A DNA stretch of 64,000 bases. It comes from Piper betle. Its lineage: Eukaryota; Streptophyta; Magnoliopsida; Piperales; Piperaceae. The stretch's first letter is position 1; the number at the start of each line of letters is the position of its first letter. Position numbers and translations under genes: made by a program. Positions 12,634 to 26,745 of this stretch are shown here, one piece after another. Where the stretch lies: NCBI GenBank assembly GCA_033002965.1, contig JAURVB010014725.1:100718-164717 (forward strand), read 5' to 3'. The notes under the pieces are model-generated. The model did no database searches. It was not told the DNA's origin and worked only from the letters and a program-made list of their open reading frames with translations.

Positions 12634-14000
12634 AATGAAAGCAATGAAAAACAACTACAAATCAAGTAATAAAAAAGTAGGAGGAACGCCTCGTTTAGCA
12701 ACCAGGCGAAATTCGAGCGGGGAGGGGAAGTGTTAGATTTTCAACTGGTGGCTGGCACCAACCATGGTGTGCAACGCAGCGCCCTCGAGGAAGGAGGAGA
12801 TCGACTACCAATCGGTTTGGTTTGGTTTGGTTTGGTGGTGCAGAGAAGACGAGATCAAATGGAGAGGGAGAAATGTTAATTGGAGGAGGCACTGGCGGCG
12901 GCCATGGCAGCCCCAATTTTGTGAATAGTTTTCTGAAATATATGGGTTATACTGCCCTAAAATGGTAAATACAGATAATTATCCCCTAAAATGGTGAATT
13001 ATGGATAACAACACACTTTTTCGTACATTTATCTTAAATTTGTATTGAGTGCATAGTTTTTTTAATAAAAAAATGCTAACCAAAAACTATATAATGGCCG
13101 CTATTATTCGTATTCGTTCATAATAAAAAATTTTAAAAAGCTCTAAATACGTACCTGTCAATTAAAGATTGTATTTTCTAAATATTATTTGAGAAATCTT
13201 CAACCATAATTCTGTCCACATTAGAACTCCTTATTTTATGAAAATATTTCATTAGTTTTAATAGAATGATAAAAATAAATTCTTTAAATATAAAAATAAA
13301 TAAAATAATTAATTTTACATCACTATTTTATATAAACTACCTTGAATATTAATAGTTACTTATTTTATATTTTTAGTCATTTTATTAATATTGTTAAATT
13401 ATTTATCACTAAATCTATCATTAGTCTAATATGTATATACATGTATATTTTTAGATAAAAAATTAAATATTTTATAACACATATTTTATCTTATGAGTTA
13501 ATAAAAAACCTAAATCGGTTTGAAATATTTATTATCAATTTTGATAATATTTTTTATTTTAGTATATTTATGTATTTGATCGTTTTTATATCATATAATT
13601 TATTTATACCAATTATTCTTGTTATGATTATTTAAAATAATATTAACTGTATTTAATGATTATTTATAACTGTTATTATATATGTATTAGAAAATTTATA
13701 AATATTTTTAATACATCCCTGATTTATTTTTTAAATATCATACAACTAAATATTGTAAAGATTATAACAACATAAATTCTAAAATTGTCATCTAAATTAT
13801 TTATTAAACTCATACTTTATTAAGTACAAAATACAAACTTTCTGAGAAATATATAAAAGAACTTCAAAGAAAAATTCAAACTATAAAATCTAGCTAAAAC
13901 TTATAAAATAACAAAGTTGTATAAGACATTAATATCTTTACATTGTTTAACTAATTGGTTTAAATAAAATAATTATTCATAATAAAGTATATAGTTATAA
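12634..14000. other. Truncated 5' side of PUS10 and A+T-rich flank, no gene seen
   Basis: 12690-12918 is moderately GC-rich and includes a (TTTGG)4 run near 12806-12828. A 73-codon minus frame in it does not resemble the N-terminal half of PUS10. Its position suggests a former or replacement 5' leader or promoter. The rest, to 14000, is extremely A+T-rich. Confidence 0.45.
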
Positions 14001-17000
14001 ATATTTAGTATTTACCTTTATAATAAATATTCCCCAAATACATTACTCGTGTAAAGATAAAAACCCAAATCGCCCCACTACCTTCTTCGGCAAATCTCCA
14101 AACCTCCACCACTCAACCTAACTTCCTACCCTTTCCTCTTCTTGAACCCCTTCTCCTCAACTCTCCACTTCTTGAAATGTGAAGATCGAAACCGAAGCCA
14201 CATTCTCTCTTCCCAATAGTAGCTGCAACTTCTTTGCCCATTAGCGCGACTTCGCGCCTCTACCTTACTTTTACTTATGCACTATGGTGTTTCTAACCAG
14301 CAACCTTAATGCCTTATCTTAGTTATACTAAGATCGATCGACAACACATATTATATAGATATATCTTAATTATTATTTTTTTATAAAAAAAACAACTTTT
14401 TTTATACTTTTTTTTTTGTTTCTATAGCATAAACAATCACATTAACAATTCAATCTTTATATTTAACGAATAGTGCACCAAAGTTTGTATCTATCATAAA
14501 CTATGAAAGAGGGAAAGTTAGTGAAATTTTAACATTATTTAACTTTCATGTACCTCTGCAAGTATATATTTTTTTTATTAATTAATGAAAGGATAACTCA
14601 GTGTTGGCTTATCATTAAAAATAAAAGATTTACCCAATTAAAATATAATAAAAATAAATAAGTAATAAATTAAATTATTATAGTCTATCTTCTCATTAAT
14701 TTAAAATTTACCTTAAACTCACACTCAATTACAAACTATATATAAAATATTAAATTATTATATAGTTTATATCATTATTTAATGAAAGTTTATTTATAAA
14801 ATTAAAGTTTATCGCTAATATATAAGTAGTACATGGCGAAACAACTTGCCTCGTTAAATTAATGCCCCAAAACAAATTATGGCCCTCAAAAAGAAAAATG
14901 ACTAGTGGTGATAAAACCATAATTTAATAGCCAATCCAAACCATGATTTTCTATTCTCCAATCCCTTTGTTCAATAGCCCAAACCATTCACCACTGCAAC
15001 TTCATGATTCCACGTTAGTGGTGATAAAACCGCTTAGTATGTTTTGTTTACGTAATGGGAACAATTTAGAACGAACAATTGATTTCTTTAAATAAATTTC
15101 AAAATTTGTCCTTTAAATTGATGTTGAGTTCATCTAATGATGTATAGTATATATTAGTGACGTAAACGGGTTGGAGCGGTCCCGAACCCGAACCAATAAG
15201 AAATAGCCGACTTGAACCAAAGCTGAATCCGAAGTATGATTTCTTCAACTTAGACCTAAACTCGACTTGAACCCAATTTAACAAACTTGGACCCAAAGTG
15301 GTAATAAATATATTATATATATTTATAAGAGAATACTCAAAAAATTATATATTTTATGATAAATATTCTTATGTATAATAAGGTATAATATATTTTTAAG
15401 ATATATTATATATATACAATATTAAATAAGAAAAACTAAAATTTAAAGCAAAAATTAAATATTATCGGTTTAGGTCCTTATAGGGTCAGGCCCTTTGACC
15501 CGATATGAAACGGGTACTAATAAAACCCGAACCTGTAGAACCAAACTTGATATAGTTAAATTTAAACCCGATATTTTCAAGTCAGTTCTGGTTGAGTACC
15601 TTGTTCACTCGGAGCTATTGGCAACACAAGTATGTATAATAATCATTTTCCAAACTCTTTATATTATCAAGTGTGATCATTTCTTTACATTATCAAGTGT
15701 GATCATTTCCTCATCGACCACAAATCTATTGGATCAGTTGTAGCTGAGGTTAATGACTTGTGTCCATGATACCTATTGCAAGTTATTTTTAGCCCTTTTG
15801 GTCCCAATAAAACCGACGAGCATCCATAAGAAAAAAATTCATCAGAGAAATCCTACAAGGAAATACATGTTTACTTTTGCTTAAGCATTGCATCTTTCTC
15901 GTTAGAGTTCATTAGTTAGTTAGTTACAAGAAAGAGATGGTTGGGTGGGCAAGTGAGTTCTAGGTTTTCTAGATTGGGAGGGGTGACGACAAAGGATTTA
16001 TTAGGAAAATAGATGGGTTCGGCTTTTAAGTCGACTCAATAATTTGATTAGAAAAAGTTGGATTAATTTGCTTGCTTTTAAGCCAGGAAAGTAGGGCCGG
16101 TCAGGGGTTACTAAAAAATATGGAGGATATAAAAATAAAAATGCAAGCACATGCATCATGACATGACAAATAATAATCCTTGAGGTATATTGTAATGAAA
16201 ATAATTAAATATGAAATTCAAATATCTCTAAGAATTTATTAGCCATAAAATAAATCATGCTATATTAAATATAACATGCAACAACAACATAAAAATAAAC
16301 TAATTACACAAAACCAAGTTCCACAACCTTCAAATTGTTTCTCACATTCACAATTATAACTCAAATAATATAAAAAAGAAATCCAATTTTATTCATCAAT
16401 TCTTCCAACTTTGGTAAGGGAACCACCTGCAATCACAAAACTGCGCTATTGATAAAACCACTAAGTTGTATAATTACATGAGATAAGTCAATATATTCCA
16501 TATCATTATTTATCAAGTCTTTTAGTGATTATGAGCCTATGCATTGGTTGGATGCCCGAGCATTGAGAAGGAAGGAAGAGGGCTGGCTTTTCTTCGCATG
16601 CTGGGAGTTGGTTTCATATTCTCGTATAAGACACCTAGCATTGCTCTGAGTTTCACTTAGCTTGGATTTCTAAAGAAAGATGAGCTCCAATTATGCTGGG
16701 AGGGGTGGCCGCCCTTTCTAGCTACAATCTCATGTATGCACACACGCTACGTGGCTTACTACCTATAGTTACTTATATTTGTCATTGACTTGCCCTCTCG
16801 GTATCACAAGTATATAATAGGTCATCTTGTGCTATTACACCCTCTCACCCTTTTTAGCATAGGGGTAGGTATTTTATCTTTCAAATAATTTTAAATGTGT
16901 GGCCCCGTATCAGACTAAGTAAATTCCTTGACCTCGGTTGCACTAGGCGCATGGTGGTCGAATCTGGGCTTAGGTCGATAAGGGCTACCAAAATAGAATA

Positions 17001-17717
17001 TACAACATTTCAAGTAGTTATACGGATCTCATATCACAACATTGCTAAACCGATGTGCGAGCAGCAAAAGCGGACTCTAATCTAAGGAAAAAGAACTAGA
17101 TTAGATCCAACCCAACAAAATCTAGATGCATGTCGTGAATGCGACATGGAATAATATCATACACCAAGGAAAGACAATAAATTGATAAAAGTTAAGTAAT
17201 AATTGATTTATCAATCTATAAATTAATAATTAATTATATATAATAGCAAACAAAATATTAAAAAGGTAAACTAATGATAATTCCTCAAGTGATTAAAATA
17301 TACTAATATGTATGCTATCTATAATCTAATTCGTGAATTAATAATCTTGTTTATACCTCATCAACTATATACAATAGTTAGAATTGTAAGCCACATGATA
17401 ACCTATTAATTTGGCCAAAAATAAATATAATACTTTATACATTTACTAAAATTAATTTATCATTCTCATAACAAAGAATAACTATAAGTTGTTACATAAA
17501 CACATTGCAAAACTAATGCCTTATTTATTAAATAACATTTTAAAAGTTTGATACTCATATAATGGTTGGTTGTACAGTATATACAATATAATGGAGCAAC
17601 TAATATCACAACAATTAATTTAAACTTAATTTAAATGGTACATTGTATGAGACATTATATTTAATCAATTATTATATTATTTACAAATAAACCACTTATC
17701 TTAATTTATAATGTTAA
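14001..17717. other. A+T-rich intergenic stretch with repeat remnants
   Basis: 14070-14270 is pyrimidine-rich with no frame. 15165-15560 has GAACCCGAACC-type motifs at one end and GGGTACTAATAAAACCCGAAC at the other, which would fit a diverged hAT-like element, but no boundaries can be fixed. 16540-17090 has normal base composition and no recognisable protein. Confidence 0.4.
17713..17717 (+). repeat. Target-site duplication of the outer LTR, left
   Basis: GTTAA here and GTTAT at 23875-23879 match at four of five positions, as expected for an old 5-bp duplication. Confidence 0.6.
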
Positions 17718-20700
17718 TGTAAAACCCCAGTTTCGGCTTAGGGTTTTACCTGATTTTAGTTTTATCTAGTTCAGGCCAGTCTCGAATCAATTTGAGTGAG
17801 CTCGAGCTAGATAAATTTTTAGACCATTAGTATAGGCCGAGATGGCCGTATGAATATGTTATAGTGGCTAAGTATCCCTGACATGCGTATGATAATTTCA
17901 GTTATGATACAACATAGCATGAGTTATCAATATATACGCAATGCATACATATGATTTTTATGAGTTAGCCAAAGTTTTAGGCCTAGATCTAGGCCGTTGC
18001 AGTTGTTTAGTCTCTGTTTGGGATTTTCAGGGTATCACATTTGCATGCATCATATAGATTTTGGACGATCGGATTGCCCCAATGGGCCCAGCTTGATTGA
18101 ATAGTAGATTTTCATCTGATTGAGTTCAGGGTTCAAGGCCTATTCAACATTCTTACATCGATCCCCGCCTATAGAGTAACTTTTAGGACTCAAGTTAGTT
18201 TTGATTTTTGACGGTCTTGATCCGAGTTTTCTGTCCATATGTATATTGCATATACCTATAGGTGGTCCCACTAGAGAGTGAGTTGTCACACATTAAGATC
18301 ATGACATGTGGCAAGATCTAAGCCATCCATGTCAGCCCTAGCTTTACCATGTTATTTATCATAAATTTCCCATGATTTCAAAGTTACTGTAAAACCCACG
18401 ATTCGAGTTAGGGTTTTATATTCAGAACCGGTCGGGTCGACCGTTATTTTTTCGAGTTGAGTCAGTTTCAGGACACGTGTACCGAGCCGATGCCAGTCGC
18501 GTGTATGAGCTATGAGGGTCATGCGTACCCAAGTATATGATGATAACGTCATGAACACAGCAGAACAGAATGAGTTATCAGATATATGAGAGTATGCCAG
18601 TCATTTTTTTATTATTTTTATATATAATGGATCGTAGAATTAGTTTTAGGCCGTTTATTGCGTTAGGATGCGTTACGGGCATTTCGGGTGGGTTGATAGT
18701 TCTAGAGCATATCATTATGATGTTTTGGTGTTTGTTTGATTTTACGGGATTTTTCCCGATTTTTATGAATTTTTTTAGGATTTAATACGACTTAGTTATT
18801 ATACTTGACTCGAGTCGGAGACGAGTCAAGTCTTATTTACGAGTTTGCCACCCAACCTATCTTCACCCTCGACCTTTTCCTTTCTCCATCGCCCAAACCC
18901 TCGCCCGCGCCGCCCCTGTTCGCGCGCCACCGCCGCCGCTGTCGGCGCCGCCGGGCCGTCGACCGACGCCGCCCAGCTCGGCGACGACGTCGCCCTGCCG
19001 CCCGGACCAGGTCCGGCCCTCATCGGACCGCCGCGACGCGAGGAAGCCACGCGCGTAGCGCCGCGCCCGCGTTGCACTTCCGTCGTCGATTCCGCCGCCG
19101 GCGACCAGTCGCCGCCGCGATCGGTCGGTCGCCTCAGCACCCTCGAGCCTCCCAGCGACCTTCCCCGACCGGAACGGAGGCCATAGCCGCCATGGTTGGC
19201 CGGATCTAGCGTCCCATCGCCGCCGGCTCTGTTTTGCCATTTTTCGGCGAGCCGCCACCTCCATTGGCCACGCTGAGCTCATAGATGAGTCGGGGTCGCC
19301 GAGCCGGTTCCGAGGGTACCCAACACGACCCCTTTCCGACCAGTAGACGCCGCCGGCGATTGTCGCCGGAAAACCACCGGAAGTCGCCGGAAAACCGCCA
19401 GAGAAAATTGGAATTTCTAGGATTCACCGGAATTCACCGGATCTTCCGCGGGGCTCACCCAGTGGAGCCCGATCGAGCTTCGGACGCCGAGGAGCGCCGA
19501 ATTCGAGCTCCGAGACGCGCGACGGAACCCTAGCCGTCGCCGATTGCCGACGACGTGAGGTATAATTACCTCCGATTGATTTCTTTAAAATTGATTATGA
19601 TTGTTAGTATAACATGCTAGAATTGAATAATTGTCATGATAAACGTATGAGTATGAGTGTAGTGATGATTGCATGATGCAATTAATTGAGAATGAATAGG
19701 GAGTGATCTAATGAGGTAGATCGAGTTGAGCATGATAATCATGTATGATGTGATTAATGACTAATTAGGGATGAAATGATAAGTTACATGATGAGATTAA
19801 GTGTGAATGAAGGTTCAGCGATCTAATGAGGTAGGAGTCTCAGCATGATAAGTGATCAGGACGTAACTTTGAAAAACACAATAAAATTGGTATGACTAGG
19901 ATGAGTTAGAATTATTTAAATTTATGATTATTTAACTGTTGCTGGATGTTGATGATTGAATTGTGATTGATGTTCATTGTGTTTGATGCATCATTTAGTT
20001 AGCGGGCGTTAGTATTTAGTTTTGATGTGTAGGTACGAAGTAGGAGCTCGCCGCCTAGGCGCGATGACACGTTGGAGCTTCTACCAGGTCCGTTTAGGAC
20101 TCGTCTCTGATTTACTCTTTCTATTGTATGTTTAATTTATTGCCTGCAGGACGGGTTAAGTGGCGTTTTATCGGATCCCACTTAACTCGGGCCATTTAAT
20201 CGAACATTTTCCGGATTAATAACCCCTCGAGGATGAGATCCCTCGAGGTTGATTTCGAAAACAAGATCCACCAAAAGTTGCCTTCGGGCCTATTATATAA
20301 CTCCCTACCCAAGCCTATATATATATATTATTATAGTTTTCGCATTTCTGTGAGACGAGAGATGGAGAAATCGACTGCACGTACCATGCAGAGGATGCCG
20401 TGACAGTCAAAGCGGGCTCTGGATTAGTGCCAGCGGACTGTTCCATTCCCGAGGGATCCTGACAACTCCGCGTTTGAGTTCCTCACACCCGGAGAACGTG
20501 GAGGTTTACGGGTACTGTTTAGTACAGCGCATGTCCGGACTTGTGGTTCAAAGGGTACTAAAGGCGACTGCCTGAGAGTACTCGGCCTTCGTGCTCAAGG
20601 CCAGGAGAAATATGGAGGTAAGGAGAGGGCTTAGGATAAAGTTTCACGAGAAGTACTGAAAAAGAAGTGCTGAGAGTAGCACAGTACCAGCAGCAGATCA

Positions 20701-23700
20701 GTAAGTTCGGGATGCTACCGGGTCTGCAGCCCAGTGGCTCCTCAGTAGTGCCCTTCAGAGTGTTCACGTGGAGTACATGATGATTTCGTTCATATGAGAG
20801 TTTGCTCTCATAGCCAGTTTGTTATAGTTATTTTCTTTTCGGACCAGTAACGCTTGTTACTGACGTTTTTCCTATATATATGTAGGTGATAAGCACGAGA
20901 TGGATGGGCTGGCCAGGACGGAGGAGCAATAAGGTCTTCTGCACACACACATTGGGTGATTGAATGTTTAATGTTTTGTTTATGATGTTATTTTATAAAC
21001 ATGCTATGAGTAAATGTTTGAGGCATGACAATGATATGAAATGAAATGATCAGAGTAGCGCAGCAAAAGTGTGATGGGTTGAAACCCAAGCTTCAGAATG
21101 AGTGTATAGTAGATTAGATTCTGTGTGAATGAAATTGTTTGATACTTGGTTATATATATTTTTATATGTATATTTGACAGGGTGGCCCCTAATTACATTT
21201 TTAGGGGAAATTCTGTCCGTCATATTTCAAAACTTTTATTAATTTTTATCGGGATTGTTGGTGTGTACTCTGACTTGCATGTCATTCATGTAGTACCATG
21301 TTAGGTTTGTGTATTCATCCATGCATTGCGAGTTGTATCTTCATCTTAAGACGCCGAGATTGGATCCGCATGAGTTAGGTTCGGGTTAGCCGACCTAACC
21401 GGGGCCTGTAACATGCCGGTTCGGTTCACGAGTGTGGACCGGATTTGGGGTGTTACAGTTACACCCCTAGCGCCACCGCCACTTTGGCTCACCTCCAGCA
21501 AGTCTTCGCCTCGCCCCCAGCCACCGAACCGGCACCCCCATGACTGCCTCGAAGCCAGCTTTCTATTTGTACCACTCACAACCACCGGCGCCACCGTAGT
21601 CACTACTAACGGCCTAGTTTTTTATTATTATCACTGTTCATCACCACCACTGCCACCTTTCAGGCCATTTTCTAGCGCCGGCGAGCCACCTTGGACTGAT
21701 CTAACCACCCACGTAGCTTCTTCTTGCCGAGATCTTCATTTTAAGACAACCCACGATGACCACCATGGTCGCGATCGTGGCTAGCGACATCACCATACCC
21801 GGTGGCGATATCGTCCTCTTTCCGGCGGTTTTCCAGCCAGCCACTGGCTGAACTCTGCCGATTGCCACCACCATCATGTTCCCTAATCATATAGGCTGTC
21901 AATCCTGACCAGCAGTGACCTTGGCTGTGCCGCCATCGAAGTTTTCTAGTGATGGACACCGCCACCCCTCTACTCTGTTGCCGGCGTTTGCGTCCGCTTG
22001 GCCGTGCTAGAATCCACATGCTCGTGCCCAAGTCATGTCCATCATGTCAACCCAGTTAATGTGGCCCATTTTCCAGTTAACCCAGACCGAACTAGTTCAA
22101 TTTGGTTTGGTCTAATTCAACTCGGTTCGGTCTGGTTTAGTTCGGTTCGGTCCGATTTAACTCATTTTCAATCGTTTTTGACCATTTTGACTGTTTTTAG
22201 TAATTTGAGAGCCCCTATATTAGTTTAGATACATATTCACATGATTTATCATTTTTGCATGTTATGATTATTTTATTTATTTATTGATTTATTATTATTA
22301 ATATCTTGTTATTTGTGTACTTATTGATTATAATGCATGTTTATGTGATTGTTTATTATTAATAATGATATATTTACTTATTAATATTAGTGTTATTTGG
22401 GTTTACTAAATTGTGTATATATAGATATATGTATATGTATTTATCTATTTGCTTGGTCGCGTGTATATAATTATTTATTTGTATTTAATTATGTATCCTT
22501 ATATTGTATAACTATGATATTATTATTATTCATGATTAATGAGTATTAACTATTTATTTATTTATTTATTATTTAATTATTTATATGTTTACTAATATGA
22601 GTATATATGATATTTACTCATATAAACCGGTGTATTTATATAGTATAATAATAATATTATTTTATGATTAGAGTATTATTTATGTTCATGTATTTGTTGT
22701 TTATCTAATTATCTATGAGTGCATTTCTTTGTTTATTTATTATTTATTATTTATTATTATTATGTCTCGATTTACATGTCACATGTTTAGTTATAGGTTT
22801 GTTAGTATTGTTTTCTTTATTGTGATGTATTGATGATATGAGTACACACCATGAGCATGCATCATATAGAGACATGGTATTTTACTTAGGAGTGGGTTTC
22901 AATGTAGGTTACGAAATCCGAACTCGCTGTAGGTGTGTCGATGTGTTTGGAGCTTGGACCACAGGTCCGTAGGACACTCCCTTTTGCTTGACTCCCTACG
23001 TATCGAGTTTAGTCGTATTTTATACATAGGATGACATCAGCAGCATTTTATCTGATCCTTTCGATGTCAGGTTATTTAGCTGTGTTTCTATACATATTTA
23101 ATAAAACTACAAGGATGAGATCTCTTTTGGTTTTCAAACTTAAGCTCCAGAAATTTATGATAGAAACCTCTTTCCTAAGCTTATTATATAAGTACGGCAT
23201 TTTTACGGATTTCACGAATAAGAGAATGAGCGGTATGAAGATATATATGAATCGCACTAGTACTCCTTCAAACCATGAGGTAGTACGGTGTATAATAGTA
23301 CTGCTTAATGCTGTACATTTTTGGAATATGTGGCACTAATTTAACTGTTCCTTTTTCTATTAGAGTACCGTGGGGGTGATATGGATGGTGTGAGGGCATA
23401 AACACTATATGTATGTATAAATATAATTATAAGCCATGTATGCGAGCCGGAAATTACTTAAATATGTTTGCTTACCGCCCAGTGTGAGGCTATCTTGAAG
23501 TTTTATTAGTTTTTGTAGGTAATAAAATACTTATTTGTCAAATTGTATTAGTTATTTTTCAGACCATTAATATTCATTACTGACGGTTTTCATATAATAT
23601 ATTTAGGTCTTGAAATCTTGAGTCGACTTTAGTGGGAGGACAGATAAATACTATACACACTTAAGTTCAACGTTGTTATTTTGTTCTTACTTTTATTTAT

Positions 23701-23874
23701 ATTTGATGTGTTTTGACACATATTTAACAATATTTTTCATTCTCATGACACCAAGCGGGTTGTCCGATCTATTTTATTAATTGAGTATTACCGACCAACA
23801 ACTTTAAACATGACTCGACTCGATCGTAACATCTCAGATTCGGTTATCAGGTGAACCTAAATCGGGGTGTTACA
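17718..23874 (+). mobile_element. Probable solo LTR of a long-LTR Ty3/gypsy family, split by a nested second copy
   Basis: Starts TGTAAAACCCC and ends GGGGTGTTACA. Removing the inner insertion (18388-21457 plus one 5-bp repeat) leaves 3082 bp, nearly the inner copy's size. Sequence from 17718 to about 18352 matches the fragment at 45739-46307. No protease, reverse transcriptase or integrase lies between the ends, so a solo LTR left by recombination fits best. Very long LTRs starting TGTAAAACCC are known from Tekay/Del-type chromoviruses; assignment to that lineage is inference. The GC-rich part (21463-22030) holds only spurious frames, and the rest of the 3' half is A+T-rich. Confidence 0.7.
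18388..21457 (+). mobile_element. Probable solo LTR nested in the outer LTR, 3070 bp
   Basis: Starts TGTAAAACCC and ends TTTGGGGTGTTACA. Perfect GTTAC repeats flank it at 18383-18387 and 21458-21462. This fixes both ends and shows a retroviral-type integration. The order is a 5' A+T-rich block, a CTCGAGTC palindrome near 18814, a GC-rich leader-like block (18850-19555), GTGAGGTATAA (a possible donor site), and a 3' part with GGTACGAAGTAGGAGCTCG. The same order occurs reversed at 47956-51689. Frames of 65-139 codons in the GC-rich block occur on both strands and are not believable genes. Confidence 0.8.
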
Positions 23875-23879
23875 GTTAT

Positions 23880-25242
23880 ACTGATCTACATAGCCTAAAA
23901 TCAAAGAAGAGAAATATTAACTGGTTAATTAATAGTAAACTTGGATCATTTACATCCAAAAGATGTAATAAGTACTATAATGACATTATCAACTTACTTA
24001 ATTGGGCATGCACCTGACATAATTTTATGCAGTCATATTAACATACTGACGAGACACATTGAAAAATACAAACCAAACCATACAAAGCCATTTGTTGATT
24101 TACTTTTAATTTTTATCATGCATGCAGATCTAAAGGTCAACAAGCTAAAATGATGATAAGTAATAATTAATTATATTATAATTAGATATTACTAATTTAT
24201 CAAATATAAATGTAATAAATGAAATTGGATGATCGTATTCAATATTTAATATAATACCAATATTAATTCACATACAATACTAATCATGAATTAACGCTTC
24301 TGACAGACGCCTTTCCATAAGCATGAAAGAGATGAAACTACAAGACTGCATACTTAAACTGAAGAACCGTTAAAAGAAAACATGAAATCTTAAAAAAAAA
24401 ACAACGATCTCAACTAATAATTAAAATTCAAAACGAACAAGACCAGAAACAACCAAGGTGATATGCAACTTGATGAAGAAACAAACAAGGAGGATGATAA
24501 ATAAAGAAGTATGGAGGAAGAAGTAGAAAATGAAGCGAATATTGATGAGAAGTAGGTGGGAGACGAACAATGCTGACAATAGCCTACTTAGCGTCCAAAT
24601 TCCTTTACATGATCCTCTCTATTTAGAGATTGAAGGTGATTTAGGATAACCATCACAACCATAAAATCTCTCGTAATCTACAAAAAATTTGATCCCTAAA
24701 AGTTCTCACAAAAACCTCCCCCTAATTCTCTATTTTCGTAACCAAATATTTATTCAATTCTAACAATAAATTCTAGTCATACACCCCTGTCCAAGAAAAA
24801 TTTATTATTATTTTTATCATTATTATTTTGTAGTTTTTACATATATAATAAGTATTAGATATGAGAATAATTTAATTTTAGGTATATGGGTTCGGTTTAG
24901 TTTATGAGTGAACTGAATTGAGGTATTATATAATAAGTATTGGATATGAAATTAATTTAACTTTAAAGGATATAACATTCTATCCAATTTGAAGAAATTT
25001 TGTCCACAAAATCTTTTTTGTGACTTTTGACATACTATCATCTATAACTTGGTCTTGGGTTCGCACTGTTATCATATGTAAATGTCGGGTCCAATTAGTG
25101 TAAACTAATGGACTTAATTATTTTTTTAAAAATGATTAATTAAGTTAAATACTATAAACATATACTTACTAATATATTAGATATTACTTCGATTGGTGTT
25201 GAATAGAAGACTAATTTAATTTCTTTTAGGAGGGAATATTAT
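23880..25242. other. A+T-rich intergenic stretch, no gene seen
   Basis: No gene, RNA or repeat end could be supported. A 70-codon frame at 23941-24153 resembles nothing known. Confidence 0.45.
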
Positions 25243-25250
25243 ATTTATAC

Positions 25251-26151
25251 CATGGTTGCACGAATCGGCCGATTCCGTGCGGAATCGGCCGATTTAAATC
25301 GGATCGGCGTCGCGCCGATCCGATTTCGGGGCCGACTCGGTCGGCCGAATCGGGTCGTGAATCGGCCCGTTTCGGCCGATTCCGACCGATTTAACTCGGA
25401 ATCGGAATCGGCCGATTTAAATCGGAATCGGTTTTTTTATGAAATTACCAAAATACCCTAGGTATAATTTTTATTAAATTATTTAAGCATGGGTAAAATG
25501 GTAATTTGGATTTAAAAACCTAAATCATACCCTCCCCCGATTCCGCCGCCCGACTCCGACCTTCGCTCCGCCGCCCTCCGCCGCGCTTGCTCGCCGTCCT
25601 CCGTCCGACCAGGCCACCGCCGCCCGACTCCGACCTCAGCTCCGCCCTCCGCCACGATTCCGCCACAGCGTTGCGACCGCCGCCCGAACTCGGGTTCCGC
25701 CGGCCGACGCGAGCGCCGCGATTCCGCCGCGAATCTGCCGTCCGACCGCCGCCTGTTCGTCCGACCGGGCTGCCGACATCCTCCGACATCGCCGCCGACC
25801 GGGCCGGCGGCGGCGGCGGGGGGTAAAGAGTGGCATTCTCGTAATTAAAGTTGACTCGAGTCTAACTCGAGTCAAAAATAATAATTAATTCTAAATAATT
25901 AAAAAATCTTAAAAAATATTTAAAAATATCATAAATTATAATACACAGAATAATATCAAAATAACATCAATATCCAATTTTAATATATTTATATTATAAA
26001 TTGTCAAATTATTATATATGACCGATTAAATTAATTTGGACCGATTCAACAAAACCGATTCCTGGCCGATTCAGACCGATTCCGATTCCGATTCCGATTC
26101 CGATTCACGGGAAAACCGATTCCGATTCCGATTCGGATTCATGCAACCATG
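25251..26151 (-). mobile_element. hAT-like non-autonomous element, CATGGTTGC family, copy 2 (best preserved)
   Basis: The ends CATGGTTGCACGAATC and GATTCATGCAACCATG are 16-bp inverted repeats with one mismatch. Perfect 8-bp ATTTATAC repeats flank it at 25243-25250 and 26152-26159. The CCGATT array at the right, the A+T-rich block and the GC-rich core run opposite to copies 1 and 3. The 8-bp duplication supports hAT, though the CATGG terminus is not the usual hAT start. No transposase is present. Confidence 0.9.
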
Positions 26152-26159
26152 ATTTATAC

Positions 26160-26745
26160 CCATACCAACCGAGCCAAACTAAATTGGAATGAGCCAAGCT
26201 TGAACTCAAAGTTGCACCGAGTTTGGTTCGACTCATATATAATACCGAGCGACGCTGAGCGTGAGTTAGCAAGCCGGCCTTGACTCGTCTTGGTAGAAAA
26301 CTCGAGTTCGAGCCATATACAGAGAGCCCACTTGGGCTGTAAGCCCAGGTGGGCTCTCAGGCTTAGGGTCTGTTGGCCAGCCCATCTGGTGCAGTGGGCC
26401 AGATGGGCCATTGCTCGTTGGGCCAAGTGGCACGAGCCAACGGCTCTCTCTGTAGAGAGCCCCGTGGGACTGGAAAAAAGTGAACAAAAAACTCTCTATA
26501 AATATAGATAAATTTTTCTGATGTCACTTACATATTATAAATAAATATATAATTTTTATTAATTTCTTAATTTTTTTAATTTTTATTATTTTAATAATAT
26601 ATATATATATATATATTAAATTTGAGCCAACTCAAACTGAAAAAGCCAACGAGCTAGGCCAAGCCAAGCTTTTCTCCTCACTGGCCACACTCGGCTTGGC
26701 TAGTTTTCTGCCAGGCTCAAGCTTGGCTTGGATCTACCATAGTCG
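26160..26745. mobile_element. Possible hAT-like element with GAGCC/GGCTC subterminal motifs and an inner hairpin
   Basis: The left part has CCGAGCCAAAC and GAGCCAAGC, the right part CGGCTTGGCTAG and CTTGGCTTGG. Inside, GAGAGCCCACTTGGGCT at 26322-26338 pairs with 26342-26358 across a few bases with one mismatch. Boundaries and target duplication could not be set. Confidence 0.4.

Noticed and set aside
18805..19533. Frames of 65-139 codons in the GC-rich block of the nested LTR
   Set aside because: Overlapping frames on both strands without domains, inside a unit fixed by LTR ends and a target duplication.
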